This document shows, piece by piece, positions 28,370 through 38,096 of a stretch of 64,000 bases of DNA; the stretch's first letter is position 1, and every line of letters begins with the position of its first letter. The stretch is from CAVYEM01 sp963767635 (GTDB taxonomy: Bacteria; Vulcanimicrobiota; Vulcanimicrobiia; Vulcanimicrobiales; Vulcanimicrobiaceae). The notes under the pieces are model-generated. The model was not told where the DNA came from. It searched no databases and saw only the letters and a list, made by a program, of their open reading frames with translations. The stretch covers positions 20,105 through 84,104 of the forward strand of contig CAVYEM010000002.1 of assembly GCA_963767635.1 (NCBI GenBank), read 5' to 3'. Position numbers and translations under genes: made by a program.

Positions 28370-29230
28370 ATGACGGACGATGGTTACGCACAGGCGCGGG
28401 AACGCTTGGATCGGTTCATCGAGCGCGATCGCGACTACATCGGCGAGGCGGGGCGGACGCTCGTATTCGATCATGGGCGCCGCACGGAGCGCGCCGTCCT
28501 GCTGTTTCACGGCCTGAGCGCAAGCCCGCGCCAATTCATCGGCGTGGCACGTGCGCTGCACGAACGCGGACACAACGTGCTGATTCCGCGCCTTCCGCGA
28601 CACGGATACGGCGATCGCCTCTCCGAAGCGCTGGCAACGATGAACGCACGCCAGCTCACGGACTGTGCCGCCGACTGCACCGACATCGCGCACGGTTTGG
28701 GCGAGGTCGTCAGCGTCGCAGGCTTTTCGCTCGGCGGTCTGCTCGCCGCGCACGTCGGACAAATGCGCCGCGTGCACCGCGTCGTAGCGGTTTCGCCGTT
28801 TTTGGGCGTTTCGCTGGTTCCCAATCGCTTCCGCGCGCTGCTCGCGCGCTGGCTGCTCGCGCGACCCAACCGGTTTTACTGGTGGGATCCGTTCGCGCGC
28901 GAACGGCAGCTGCCCGAACACGGCTACCCGCGGTACTCCACGCACGCCGTCGCGCAAGGGCTCACGCTGGCGCACGAATTGCTCGAAACGGCGCTGCTTT
29001 GCGAGCCGCAAGCCGACGAACTGGTGCTGGTCATCAACGCGCGCGAACCTGCGGTCAACAATAGCGCGATCGAAATGCTCGCGCAGCGCTGGCGCGCGCG
29101 CAAGCCGGGGTCCGTCCAGGTCGTGCGCTTGACGGGCTTGCCTTACGCACACGACATCATCGAGCCCAAGCGCTATCCCGGCATCGCCGAGCGGGTAGCC
29201 CCGGCCATCGTGGAATTGATCGCGCGATGA
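28370..29230 (+). CDS. Alpha/beta hydrolase (carboxylesterase-like), copy 1
   Basis: Serine hydrolase of 286 residues. Oxyanion strand LLFHGLSASPRQF, nucleophile elbow GFSLGG and a C-terminal catalytic histidine in YAHDIIEPKRY. Asp in VINAREPAVNN may be shifted. Substrate unknown. ATG 28370 starts the homologous part. It overlaps tag by 4 bases and is related to the second hydrolase downstream (shared RLP-x-x-G, FxWWDP, AVNN and HDIIEP). Confidence 0.8.
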   Translation: MTDDGYAQARERLDRFIERDRDYIGEAGRTLVFDHGRRTERAVLLFHGLSASPRQFIGVARALHERGHNVLIPRLPRHGYGDRLSEALATMNARQLTDCAADCTDIAHGLGEVVSVAGFSLGGLLAAHVGQMRRVHRVVAVSPFLGVSLVPNRFRALLARWLLARPNRFYWWDPFARERQLPEHGYPRYSTHAVAQGLTLAHELLETALLCEPQADELVLVINAREPAVNNSAIEMLAQRWRARKPGSVQVVRLTGLPYAHDIIEPKRYPGIAERVAPAIVELIAR

Positions 29231-29799
29231 GCGAAAACCGTTCGCAGGTGCAGCGATGTCAATGGGCGGTCAGCGAAGCGGCCGTAGCATATCACGATAA
29301 TGAATGGGGAGTGCCCCTGCACGATGATGCGGCGCTGTTCGAAATGCTCACGCTGGAGGGTGCACAAGCGGGTTTGAGCTGGGAAACGATCTTGCGCAAG
29401 CGCGAGGGATACCGGCGGGTGTTCGCACGGTTCGATCCGCGGCGCGTCGCACGCTTCTCCGGGGAACGCGTCGAACGGATTCTGCTCGATCCCGGCATCG
29501 TCCGCAATCGCGCGAAGGTGCGGAGCACGGTGTCCAATGCCGCGGCGATCTTGCGGGCGCAAGAAGAGTTCGGCAGCTTCGATGCGTATCTGTGGCGCTT
29601 CGTCGACGGCAGGCCGGTGCGAAATCGCTGGAACCATTCACGAGAGATGCCTGCCAGTTCGCCTCTGTCCGATGCGTTGAGCGAAGACTTGCGCAAGCGC
29701 GGATACTCGTTCGTCGGATCGACGATTTGCTATTCGTTCATGCAGGCCGTCGGTATGATCGACGATCACGTGACGTCGTGCTTCGCTCGCCGGACCTGA
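29227..29799 (+). CDS. tag: DNA-3-methyladenine glycosylase I
   Basis: Base-excision repair enzyme removing 3-methyladenine. RCQWA...YHDNEWGVPLHDD at the N-terminus, FEMLTLEGAQAGLSWETIL and the C-terminal GYSFVGSTICYSFMQAVGMI are diagnostic. The zinc-binding Cys/His set is only partly retained (N-terminal Cys, C-terminal DDH and C). Length 190 aa. It is coupled by ATGA to the upstream hydrolase. Confidence 0.92.
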   Translation: MSENRSQVQRCQWAVSEAAVAYHDNEWGVPLHDDAALFEMLTLEGAQAGLSWETILRKREGYRRVFARFDPRRVARFSGERVERILLDPGIVRNRAKVRSTVSNAAAILRAQEEFGSFDAYLWRFVDGRPVRNRWNHSREMPASSPLSDALSEDLRKRGYSFVGSTICYSFMQAVGMIDDHVTSCFARRT

Positions 29800-30671
29800 A
29801 TCCGGCGCGCTCGTACGCGCAAGCAATCGACGGCGTTCGGGCGTTGCGGGCCCTCGACGACGATCGTATTCTTCCGCAAGCGCGCACGGCGCTATTCGAG
29901 CATGGCGAGCGCACGCCGCTGGCAGCCGTGCTGCTGCACGGGTTTACCAATCACCCGGGACAGTATCGCGAATTCGCGCCGATGCTTTTCGGCCGTGGCG
30001 TTAACGTGCTCGTTCCGCGCTTGCCGGATCAAGGCGATCGCAATCGCATGACGCGGCGTCTTGCGGGGCTGACTGCGGAATCGTTGCTCGCGCGCGCCTC
30101 GCAAGCCGTCGATATCGCGTGTGGCTTGGGCGAGCGCGTGTGCGTGGCGGGTATCTCGACGAGCGGACTGCTTTGCGCGTACTTCGGTCAGCATCGATCC
30201 GACGTGGCGCGCGCTATCTGCGTTTCTCCGGTTTTTTCGATTCTGGAGCTGCCGCATTGGGCCAGCTCCGGGGCGATGCGCCTTCTGCGCGTTCTTCCGA
30301 ATATGTTTCTGTGGTGGGATCCGCGCCGGCGCGATCAACAGCATCCGGCAAGTGCCTACCCGCGCTTTCCTACGCGGGCACTCGCGCAAAGCATGCGCAT
30401 CGGCGACGACGTCTATGCCGCCTGCGCAAGCCAAGCGTACGCGGCCGGTTCGATCGTCACGCTGACCAATCGCTGCGATCCCGCCGTGAACAATGCCGTG
30501 ACGGCGGCAGTGGTGCAGCGATGGCGCCGGCGGCGCCCCGATCGCGTCAGCGCGTTCGAGTTCACGGATTTGCCGCGCAATCACGACATCATCGAACCGG
30601 ACAATCCGAACGCACGCACGGCCGTGGTGTATCCGCGCTTGCTCGGCGAGATTCTGCAGACGCCGGCTTGA
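29778..30671 (+). CDS. Alpha/beta hydrolase, copy 2
   Basis: A 297-residue serine hydrolase similar to the one before tag. LLHGFTNHPGQY oxyanion region, nucleophile in VAGISTSGLL, and HDIIEPDN at the C-terminus with the likely catalytic histidine. The elbow reads G-I-S-T-S rather than the usual G-x-S-x-G. Start GTG 29778 overlaps tag by 22 bases; an earlier start would lie wholly inside tag. Confidence 0.78.
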   Translation: MLRSPDLNPARSYAQAIDGVRALRALDDDRILPQARTALFEHGERTPLAAVLLHGFTNHPGQYREFAPMLFGRGVNVLVPRLPDQGDRNRMTRRLAGLTAESLLARASQAVDIACGLGERVCVAGISTSGLLCAYFGQHRSDVARAICVSPVFSILELPHWASSGAMRLLRVLPNMFLWWDPRRRDQQHPASAYPRFPTRALAQSMRIGDDVYAACASQAYAAGSIVTLTNRCDPAVNNAVTAAVVQRWRRRRPDRVSAFEFTDLPRNHDIIEPDNPNARTAVVYPRLLGEILQTPA

Positions 30672-30685
30672 GCATCAGCGTTTCG

Positions 30686-31519
30686 ATGCTACTGAAACTT
30701 ACACGGGTTATCGCAGCAGCCTGCCTCATCGCTGCGCTGACGGCGTGCGGCCGCCAACGAGCGCAGTCCACACGCGCAAATGCAGCGGGCACCATAACTG
30801 TTGCAGGTTCGACCGCGATGCTTCCGCTGGTCAAACAAGCGGCGCTGGACTATCAGCGCCGCCATCCGGAATTGAAGATCAGCGTTTCGGGCGGCGGATC
30901 GATGACCGGCATTACGCAAGCCGCGCAAAAAGGCGTCGACATCGGCAATTCCGACGTGCTGCCGGTGAATCAGCCCGCTCTGGTTGCACGGCCCGTCGCC
31001 GCGGTAACGTTCGGCATCGTCGTCAATCCGCGAGCAGGCGTGAAAAACCTCACCATGCGCCAAATTCGGGACGTGTTCAGCGGCAAGGTCACGAATTGGA
31101 AGAGCGTAGGCGGCCCCGATCTCGCGATCGCGCTGATCAATCGCGCACGCAGTTCGGGGACGCGTGCGGTGTTCGTGCGCAAGCTGATGCATGGGCAACA
31201 ACCTTCGGAAAACGCGCTCACGCAAGACGCGTCGGGTACCGTCGCAGCCATCATCGAGCAGACGCCGGGCGCGGTCTCGTACTTGGCGATGAACTACGCC
31301 AAAGCGCGCGCCGAGTATGCCGTTTCGATCGACGGCGAGCCCGCAAACGAGGCCGCCGTGCGGACCGGAAAGTATCCGTTTTGGTCGTACGAATATATGC
31401 TCACCAACGGACAGCCGAGCGCGCAAGTTGCCGATTTCATCAATTTCGTCCGAATCGACGATCCGTTGCTCGCGCGGCTGGGATTCATTCCGGTCGGATC
31501 GATGCAACGCTCGCGCTGA
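30686..31519 (+). CDS. PstS-like phosphate-binding lipoprotein
   Basis: Periplasmic substrate-binding protein of the phosphate ABC importer family. Signal peptide ending in lipobox LTAC (MLLKLTRVIAAACLIAALTA then C). Mature motifs: ITVAGSTAMLPLV, SGGGSMTGI, DIGNSD, and the phosphate-loop-like RSSGTRAVF. Length 277 aa. No pstC, pstA or pstB genes lie nearby, so it is an orphan binding protein or a sensor. Confidence 0.85.
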   Translation: MLLKLTRVIAAACLIAALTACGRQRAQSTRANAAGTITVAGSTAMLPLVKQAALDYQRRHPELKISVSGGGSMTGITQAAQKGVDIGNSDVLPVNQPALVARPVAAVTFGIVVNPRAGVKNLTMRQIRDVFSGKVTNWKSVGGPDLAIALINRARSSGTRAVFVRKLMHGQQPSENALTQDASGTVAAIIEQTPGAVSYLAMNYAKARAEYAVSIDGEPANEAAVRTGKYPFWSYEYMLTNGQPSAQVADFINFVRIDDPLLARLGFIPVGSMQRSR

Positions 31520-31532
31520 ACGAGCGCACGCG

Positions 31533-33059
31533 TTATTGCGGATCGAACTCGTTCTGGAGAATCATTCGTTCGGAGATCTCTCTCGCTAATGTATAGCGGT
31601 CCACGTCCTGCGGTGAGGCGTGCGGCGTTTCTTTCAAAATGCGCTCCAGCTCTTCGTCGAACATCGCGTCCAGCGATTTCGGCGTGTACGCACCTGGATG
31701 GCGTATGCGCTGCGCGATCATTAGGCGATAGATCCGGTCGGTGGCCAAATCTTCCATGTAGCCGTCGAGCAGGCTCGCGCCTTTACCGTCCAGCACGCCT
31801 TTACGATACCTGATGACGGTGCGCACTGCGGCACGGGTGGCGGCGAGCGTCGTCGTGCCGACGCCTTGTGGGCTCGGACGCAGGTCCGCGCGCAAGTCCA
31901 CGCCGGCCGGACGGCGTTCCATCTGATTGGGAGATGGAAACTGCCGCACGGCGATGTCGTTCTGGTCGGGGTGCCCCGTCCAAGCACCGTCCATCAGGCA
32001 ATCGGCTTCGTTTTTTTTGTCGCGCGCGAGAACGTCCAGGGCGCGGGCGTTCAATTGCGCATCTTCGCGGCTGGGATACAGCGCGGTCATGCCGCCGATG
32101 GCGAGCATGCCGTGCTTGTGGCAAATCTCTGGTATCAGCGTACGCAGGCGCTGAAAAAACGGCACGTCGATCGGAATGGTGTTGCGATCGGGAAGCACCC
32201 AGTGCGGGTCCGCCAAATTATAGTGTATCAAACTCGCCATGTAATCCCAGCGTCCCAGATTCAATCCAAGCAGATGCTTGCGCAGCGCGTACGTGAAATC
32301 TTCGAGTTGGTACGCCAGCGGATGGGCTTCGACCAGCGCCATGCACTTGATGGCTTCGCCGGACCAATTGCGAGCCGCCGCGACGGCATCGAACACGTCG
32401 CGCCACCATAGCGCTTCCTCCGCCGATTCCGATTTTGGAATGTAGATGCAGAGCGTGCGATTGGGCAGGCGTTCGATGTCGATCCGGTAAGCGAGCAGCG
32501 CAACGTCGAACAGCGAGGCCGGCGTCGGTTCGGCCAGGACTCCGTCTTGCCGCAGGTGCAGTCCGCGCACGCGAGTCCACACCACCGTCGGCGAGGCTGC
32601 GATTCCAATGCGTCCTCCGCGCTTTGAATCTTCGTACGTCAACTCGCCGTAAAGCGAAGCGACCAGATTGCGATGGGCTTGCATGAGGCGATCCCAGGTG
32701 TTGGCCATCGAATCTTCGAGATCGAGCATTACGCCGGGCGCGCCCGAATTGAGCATCTTGACGACCAGTTCCGCGTCGTCCGCGGGTCCGGTCATTTGAT
32801 TGCGCTGGTCGCAGCACCATGCCGGAAGCGCGATGCGCCAGTCGGTTGGGCGCACCTTGGAGGCGTGTGCGTACGTGGGCAACTCGCCGCCGTGCGCGCG
32901 CTGCAGCACGGCACGGCGCCGCTCGGCCAGCTGCTGTTGCTGCGGCGTGAACCGCTCGTGCAGTGGACCGTAGAAACGCGCGAAACCCGCCGGCAAATCC
33001 CGTTCGATGTCGAAGTTCGCCGGTGCGCTGTTCGGGGCGGCAACGGTAAGCGTTTGCAT
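31533..33059 (-). CDS. aceB: Malate synthase (type A)
   Basis: Condenses glyoxylate and acetyl-CoA to malate, second step of the glyoxylate shunt. Motifs: LPAWCCDQRNQMTGPADDAE, GVMLDLEDSMANTWDRL, GLNLGRWDYMASLIHY and DGAWTGHPDQNDIA. Length 508 aa, close to the usual 530. ATG 33059 overlaps the aceA stop by one base (TAATG), so translation follows isocitrate lyase. Confidence 0.95.
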   Translation of the reverse strand: MQTLTVAAPNSAPANFDIERDLPAGFARFYGPLHERFTPQQQQLAERRRAVLQRAHGGELPTYAHASKVRPTDWRIALPAWCCDQRNQMTGPADDAELVVKMLNSGAPGVMLDLEDSMANTWDRLMQAHRNLVASLYGELTYEDSKRGGRIGIAASPTVVWTRVRGLHLRQDGVLAEPTPASLFDVALLAYRIDIERLPNRTLCIYIPKSESAEEALWWRDVFDAVAAARNWSGEAIKCMALVEAHPLAYQLEDFTYALRKHLLGLNLGRWDYMASLIHYNLADPHWVLPDRNTIPIDVPFFQRLRTLIPEICHKHGMLAIGGMTALYPSREDAQLNARALDVLARDKKNEADCLMDGAWTGHPDQNDIAVRQFPSPNQMERRPAGVDLRADLRPSPQGVGTTTLAATRAAVRTVIRYRKGVLDGKGASLLDGYMEDLATDRIYRLMIAQRIRHPGAYTPKSLDAMFDEELERILKETPHASPQDVDRYTLAREISERMILQNEFDPQ

Positions 33060-34357
33060 TACGCTACCGCCGGCGAGGCAGTTTCGCAGAATTGTTCGCT
33101 TTCGGTGGAACCTTCCAGCGCTGCGGTCGATGAGGTTCCTTCGGATACGATGCGGCCGATCTCGTCGAAATACCCCGTACCGACCTCGCGCTGATGGCGC
33201 GTTGCCGTGTAGCCGAACGGCTCGCTCGCGAACTCCCGCTCTTGGAAATCCGCGTATGCGCTCATGCCGCGCGCTCTGAAATCTCGCGAGAGCTCGAACA
33301 TACCGTGATTGAGCGCGTGGAATCCGGCCAACGTGATGAACTGGAACCTGTACCCCATGCTTGCGAGGCGATCGCGAAACGCGGCGATGGCGTGCTCGTC
33401 GAGCTTTTTCTTCCAATTGAAAGAGGGCGAGCAGTTGTACGCCAGGAGTTTGCCCGGAAACTCCGCGTGCACGGCGCCGGCAAAACGTTGCGCTTCTTCG
33501 ATGTTCGGTTCGGAAGTCTCGCACCAGAGCAGATCCGCATACGGCGCGTACGCTACCGCGCGCGCAATTGCCGCCTCGATGCCCCCACGAATGCGATAGA
33601 AGCCCTCGGCCGTCCGTTCACCGGTGCAAAACGCGCGATCGCGCGGATCGACGTCGCTGGTGAGCAATTGCGCCGCGTTTGCGTCCGTGCGCGCGACGAT
33701 GATCGTCGGCACGTCGAGCACGTCGGCGGCGAAGCGCGCGGCCGTTAGGTGGCGCACTGCCTGTTGCGTGGGAATGAGCACCTTGCCGCCCATGTGCCCG
33801 CATTTTTTCTCCGAAGCGAGCTGATCTTCGAAATGCACGCCGGCCGCACCGGCCTTAATCATCGCTTTCATGAGTTCGAAGACGTTCAAGGCTCCGCCGA
33901 AACCGGCTTCGGCATCGGCAACGATTGGCGCGAACCAGTGGGTGTCGCGCCGCCCTTCGCTGTGATCGATCTGGTCCGCGCGCTGCAGCGCATTGTTGAT
34001 GCGCTCGACCACGCTGGGGACGCTGTTGACCGGATAGAGGCTCTGATCCGGATACATTTGTCCCGCCAGATTGGCGTCGGCGGCGACTTGCCAGCCGCTC
34101 AGATAAATCGCCGGCAGCCCCGCCTTGACGGCTTGCACGGCTTGATTTCCCGTCAGGCACCCCAGCGCAGTGACCGGATCGCCGGAAGCTAGCAACGCCC
34201 ATAGGCGCTCCGCTCCCAAACGCGCGAGTGTGTGCTCGACGGGCACGCTGCCGCGAAGGCGCTCCACGTCACGGGCGCGATAGGTGCGGCGAATTCCCAG
34301 CCAGCGAGGATCGGTTGACCAACGGCGTTCGAGGGTGGATGCGGCGGCTACGCTCAT
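33059..34357 (-). CDS. aceA: Isocitrate lyase
   Basis: Cleaves isocitrate to succinate and glyoxylate. Active-site signature KKCGHMGGK, plus SGWQVAADAN, WFAPIVADAEAGFGG, VARTDA and YNCSPSFNWKKKL. ATG 34357 has a very strong AGGAGGGG 8 bases upstream; the open frame extends further but lacks homology. Length 432 aa. With aceB it forms the glyoxylate-shunt operon, needed for growth on acetate or fatty acids. Confidence 0.97.
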   Translation of the reverse strand: MSVAAASTLERRWSTDPRWLGIRRTYRARDVERLRGSVPVEHTLARLGAERLWALLASGDPVTALGCLTGNQAVQAVKAGLPAIYLSGWQVAADANLAGQMYPDQSLYPVNSVPSVVERINNALQRADQIDHSEGRRDTHWFAPIVADAEAGFGGALNVFELMKAMIKAGAAGVHFEDQLASEKKCGHMGGKVLIPTQQAVRHLTAARFAADVLDVPTIIVARTDANAAQLLTSDVDPRDRAFCTGERTAEGFYRIRGGIEAAIARAVAYAPYADLLWCETSEPNIEEAQRFAGAVHAEFPGKLLAYNCSPSFNWKKKLDEHAIAAFRDRLASMGYRFQFITLAGFHALNHGMFELSRDFRARGMSAYADFQEREFASEPFGYTATRHQREVGTGYFDEIGRIVSEGTSSTAALEGSTESEQFCETASPAVA

Positions 34358-34409
34358 ATAAAAAGCCCCTCCTGCGGCCTCTATCGCAACGCTTGGACTG
34401 GGTCCAAGG

Positions 34410-34429
34410 CAATTGGAGCAATCCAATTG
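34410..34429 (-). promoter_or_regulatory. Perfect 8-bp inverted repeat upstream of aceA
   Basis: CAATTGGA - GCAA - TCCAATTG, a perfect dyad centred 63 bases before the aceA start. Its size and place suit a repressor or activator site controlling the glyoxylate shunt. No regulator gene is adjacent. Confidence 0.45.
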
Positions 34430-34571
34430 GATGGGCGCCTTTGGGACGTTGGATGAGCGCCAACTCTAAGGCGCATGGTTTACCCGTCCGGGTGCACGCT
34501 TTAAACGCCCGGACGCATAACCTGGGCCGGAAGGCCCGGCTGCAGTCCGGCGACATCGCTAAAAACGACGG

Positions 34572-34777
34572 GGGGCGTGGAGCGCCCTTCGGCATCGCTC
34601 AGGACGAGCTCCGCGCGCATACGCCAACGTTGCATGGGGGCCGAAGGCCGGGGGCGTGGAGCCTCCTTCGGCATCGCTCAGACGCTCCGCGCGCATACGC
34701 CAACGTTGCATCGGGGCCGAAGGCCGGGGGCCCCGGCGGCTCTGCCGACGGGGGGCGGAGCGCGTAGCGCGCATACG
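34572..34777. repeat. Tandem direct repeat of about 79 bp (two copies plus a partial third)
   Basis: Copy 1 is 34572-34650 and copy 2 34651-34730. Both contain GGGGCGTGGAGC, CTTCGGCATCGCTCAG, CGCGCGCATACGCCAACGTT and GGGGCCGAAGGCCG. A shortened copy at about 34751-34777 keeps GGGGGGCGGAGCGCG and GCGCATACGCC. It fills the end of the 427-base gap between aceA and the tricorn-like gene. No coding function is seen. Confidence 0.75.
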
Positions 34778-34783
34778 CCTCTT

Positions 34784-37700
34784 CTACGGCAGCGTCGGCA
34801 ACGGCAGCGACGGCCGCGTGCTCAGATCGGGATACGGCTCGACGAATTGCTCCGCGGCTTGCGTCACCAGACGCAGCGCGCATTCCATTTGCGGGTCGCG
34901 TTCTTCCGCATAATCCTGCGGCGCAATGTCTACTTCATAGTCTGGATCGGTGCCGTAGTTTTCGACGTTCCAGCCGACGTCTTTGAACCAAAACGAAAAC
35001 TCCGGCTGCGTCGTGATCGTGCCGTCCACCAAAAAGTGATACGGATTGATGCCCACGACGCCGCCCCACGTGCGCTTTCCGACCAGCGGCCCCAAGCGAT
35101 ATATTTTGAAACAGTGGCTGAAGATGTCGCCATCGGAGCCCGCGAATTGATTGGTGATCGCCACGATCGGTCCGGCTACCGATTCGGGCGGATACGGCAC
35201 CGGCTTGCTGCCGTAGCGAGCGAAATCGTAGCCCACGCGCTTGCGCGCCAGCTTTTCGAGCAACAGCGGCGAGACGTGACCGCCGCGATTGTAGCGTACG
35301 TCGACAATCAACCCCGCCCGATCGAATTCGTTCAAGTATCCGCGGTGAAATTCCGAAAAACCCCAGGGCCCCATGTCGGGAATGTGCACGTAGCCGATCT
35401 TTCCATCGGTCTGCTCGTGCACGCGCCGCCGATTCGATTCCACCCACGCGCGATATCGCAGCGGCTGTTCGCTCTCCAATGCCTTTACCGTCGCGCTGCG
35501 TTCGCCGCGCTCGTCCTGCACGATGATGGCGACGTCCCTGCCGGCTTGATTCACCAGCGCTTGCTGCGGCGAGAATTCGCGCGTGAGCCGCTTTCCACCG
35601 ATCGCGATGATGCTATCGCCTTGGCGAATCGCGAGGCCCGGTTCAGCTAAGGGGGAATCGACGTTGCGGTTCCACGAGTCCCCGCGGTAAATCCGATCGA
35701 TCCGCCACGCGCGCGCGCTCTCGTTCCAAACGAAATCGGCGCCGAGAAATCCGGTATCGTACTCCGGCGGCTTGCGCAAGTCGCCGCCGATCTCGTATGC
35801 ATGCGAGGTGCCCAGCTCGCCGTGCATCTCCCAGATCACGTCGGAGAGCTCCGCTCGGGTGCGCACGCGCGGCAGCAACGCCGCGTACCGATCGTACACG
35901 CGGTCCCAGTCGATGTCCGACATGTCCTCGACCCAGAACTGTTCGGTTTGCATGCGCCAGGCTTCACGATACATTTGACCCCACTCGCTGCGCGGTTCGA
36001 CCTCCAAACTGATGCGATCCAAATCGATCCAACCACTTTTGCGCCCTGACTCGCTGGGCGGTTTGATGTCGTCGGTCTCTTCGGGCAAGTCGCTGAGCGC
36101 GTCGACCACCCGCAACCGGTCCTGCGAACGGTACGCGAGCGTATGGCGATCGTTGCCAAGCGCGATGTCCGAAACGTCGTTTGCAATCGTCGCGCAGCGC
36201 TGCTGTTCGAAGTCGTAGGCCAGCAGCGTGCCGCCGGGCTCGTGTGCGTCCCAATCGCGATCGCCCGGCTTGATGCCGCGCACCTCGAACCGCGTGAACA
36301 GTACGCGATTGCGAGCGGCGACGATTTCGCGGTACTCCCCCTCGTCCACCGGAAACGCCAGAATACGGCCGTCGATGCCTTCGAAATCGATCTCGATCCG
36401 TGGTGGCTGCTGCGCGCGTTTCTTTTCCTCATCCGCGCTTTCACGATCGTGTTCGTGCTCGCGATGCACCGGCTTGGGCTTTGGAGCAAACGGATTGGGA
36501 ACGTCCGAGCGCAACGTCACGAGAAAAGGGCGCTGCGCCTGCGGGAAACTCAAACCGAACTGCAGCGCGTCGTAGACGGGATCGAAATCGCGTGCGGAGA
36601 TGAAGTACAAATACTTGCCTTCGGGATCCCAGGCGGGAGAAGCATCGACGCGCATCTTCGGCGTCACGTCGTGGATTTTTCCGGACTTGCATTTCGCGAT
36701 GCGCAGGATCGCCGTATTGTCGCCGCCGGGCCACCACACGTATGCGAGCCACCTTCCGTCCGGAGAGAACGCCAAGTCGCGAATGCGGTTCCCGGGGCTC
36801 TTGTCGATCACGCGCATTGTCCCGTCCGCGTCGACGAGCATCAGTTCGTAGCGGTGGTTCGCAAACGCAATGCGGTCGTTTACCGGCGAACATGCGATCT
36901 CGGTGACTCGTCCGATATCGCCTTTGCTTATCGCACGGGGCGCATGTCCTGCGTTTGCGTCGTGCACCGCGATCTGCTCGCAACCGCTCTCGTCCGTCGA
37001 CGTCACGAAGCGGTCCCCGTCGTGCATCCAAGCGATATTGCGGTAGCGCACCGCGCTTCCGACGCCGTGATGCACCGGCGCTTCTTCCCAAAACGGCATC
37101 AAAAACGGCTGACCGCGCTCGATAAGCGCGAGACGCGTGCCGTCCGGCGAAGGCGCGAACTCGTCCAGTGCTTCCGAGCCGTCCAAAAAGCGCCGAGCGG
37201 TTTGCGGCGCAGCGGACGCCGCCGTCACCGGAACCTCGCGCACGTCGCCGCTCTCGAAGATCCAAACAAAAGATCGAAGCGCCGGCCGTGTAGACGATCC
37301 TCCGGCCGTCGGTGCTGGGGAAGCGCACGTAATAGTCGTTGTGGTTCGTGTGGCGCTGAACGTCACCGCCATCGAGCAAACAGGAATAGATATTGCCTAT
37401 TCCTTGATGATCGGCCAAGAAAAATATCCGTTCGCCGATCCACATCGGCCACACCGGATTGCCGTCGGGCAGCGCGAGCTTCTCGAACTTGCGCGATCCG
37501 TCGCGATCGATCCAGATTTCACCCGACGTGCCGCCGCGGTACCGTTTCCACCTTGCGGGATCGCTTTCGTTGCGGCCGATCGTCAGCGCCGCTCCCGGCC
37601 CGGGAAAGAGCGACTTCATGTGCCCGAGGCCGAGTTCGCGCGGCGTGCCGCCGTCGGGGCTCACCGCAAAGCCGCGCGTTTCGCGCAGATACCATGCCGA

Positions 37701-38021
37701 AGGATTGGCGACAAAGAGAATCTCGCTGCCGTCCCGGCTCCAAGCGCACGCCGATGCCGCGGAGCTTCCAAGATACGTGAGCCGCCGCGGGCGCCCACCG
37801 CCGGCCGGCATGAGGTAGAGCTCCGGATGCCCCTCGTCGTTGGCCACGAAGGCGATGTGGGAACCGTCGGGCGAGATGCGCGGCGTGCTGCAGCCGCCCG
37901 GGGTCGCGGTCAGCCGGTTTGCAGCGCCGCCCTCGCACGGCACCGACCACAGATCCTCCTCGCAGACGAAGACGATGCGGTCGCCCCAGACGGTGGCATA
38001 GCGGTAATAACCCTGGTCCAT
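34784..38021 (-). CDS. Tricorn-like S41 peptidase (frameshifted)
   Basis: Large cytosolic or periplasmic protease of about 1,078 residues. The N-terminal 600 residues are WD40/TolB-like beta-propeller repeats (ISPDGSHIAFVAND, FSPDGRWLAYVWW, SPAWDPEGKYLYFISARDFD). A PDZ-like domain (GLAIRQGDSIIAIGGKRL) and the S41 catalytic core with serine in NQFAGSDGDIFSH follow. The frame breaks at about 37269, an extra base in an A4 run. ATG 38021 is used; no signal peptide is seen. It diverges from uppS across 75 bases. Confidence 0.9.
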
Positions 38022-38074
38022 GAGGCGCACACGTTAGCGGCGAGGGGCGCGCGTCCCGCTTGCTGAGCCAATTG

Positions 38075-38091
38075 ACTTTGTGATACAAAGT
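38075..38091. promoter_or_regulatory. 7-bp palindrome between tricorn-like gene and uppS
   Basis: ACTTTGT-GAT-ACAAAGT lies 6 bases before the uppS start, overlapping where its promoter or ribosome site would be. Similar TTTGTNNNACAAA dyads are bound by some PadR-type repressors as I remember; here this is only a candidate operator. Confidence 0.4.
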
Positions 38092-38096
38092 AATAT

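Noticed and set aside
27293..29152. Long minus-strand open frame (619 codons) across rocD and a hydrolase gene
   Set aside because: Only its middle part is rocD; the rest is antisense to the hydrolase, Arg/Gln-rich and without family features. High GC keeps shadow frames open.
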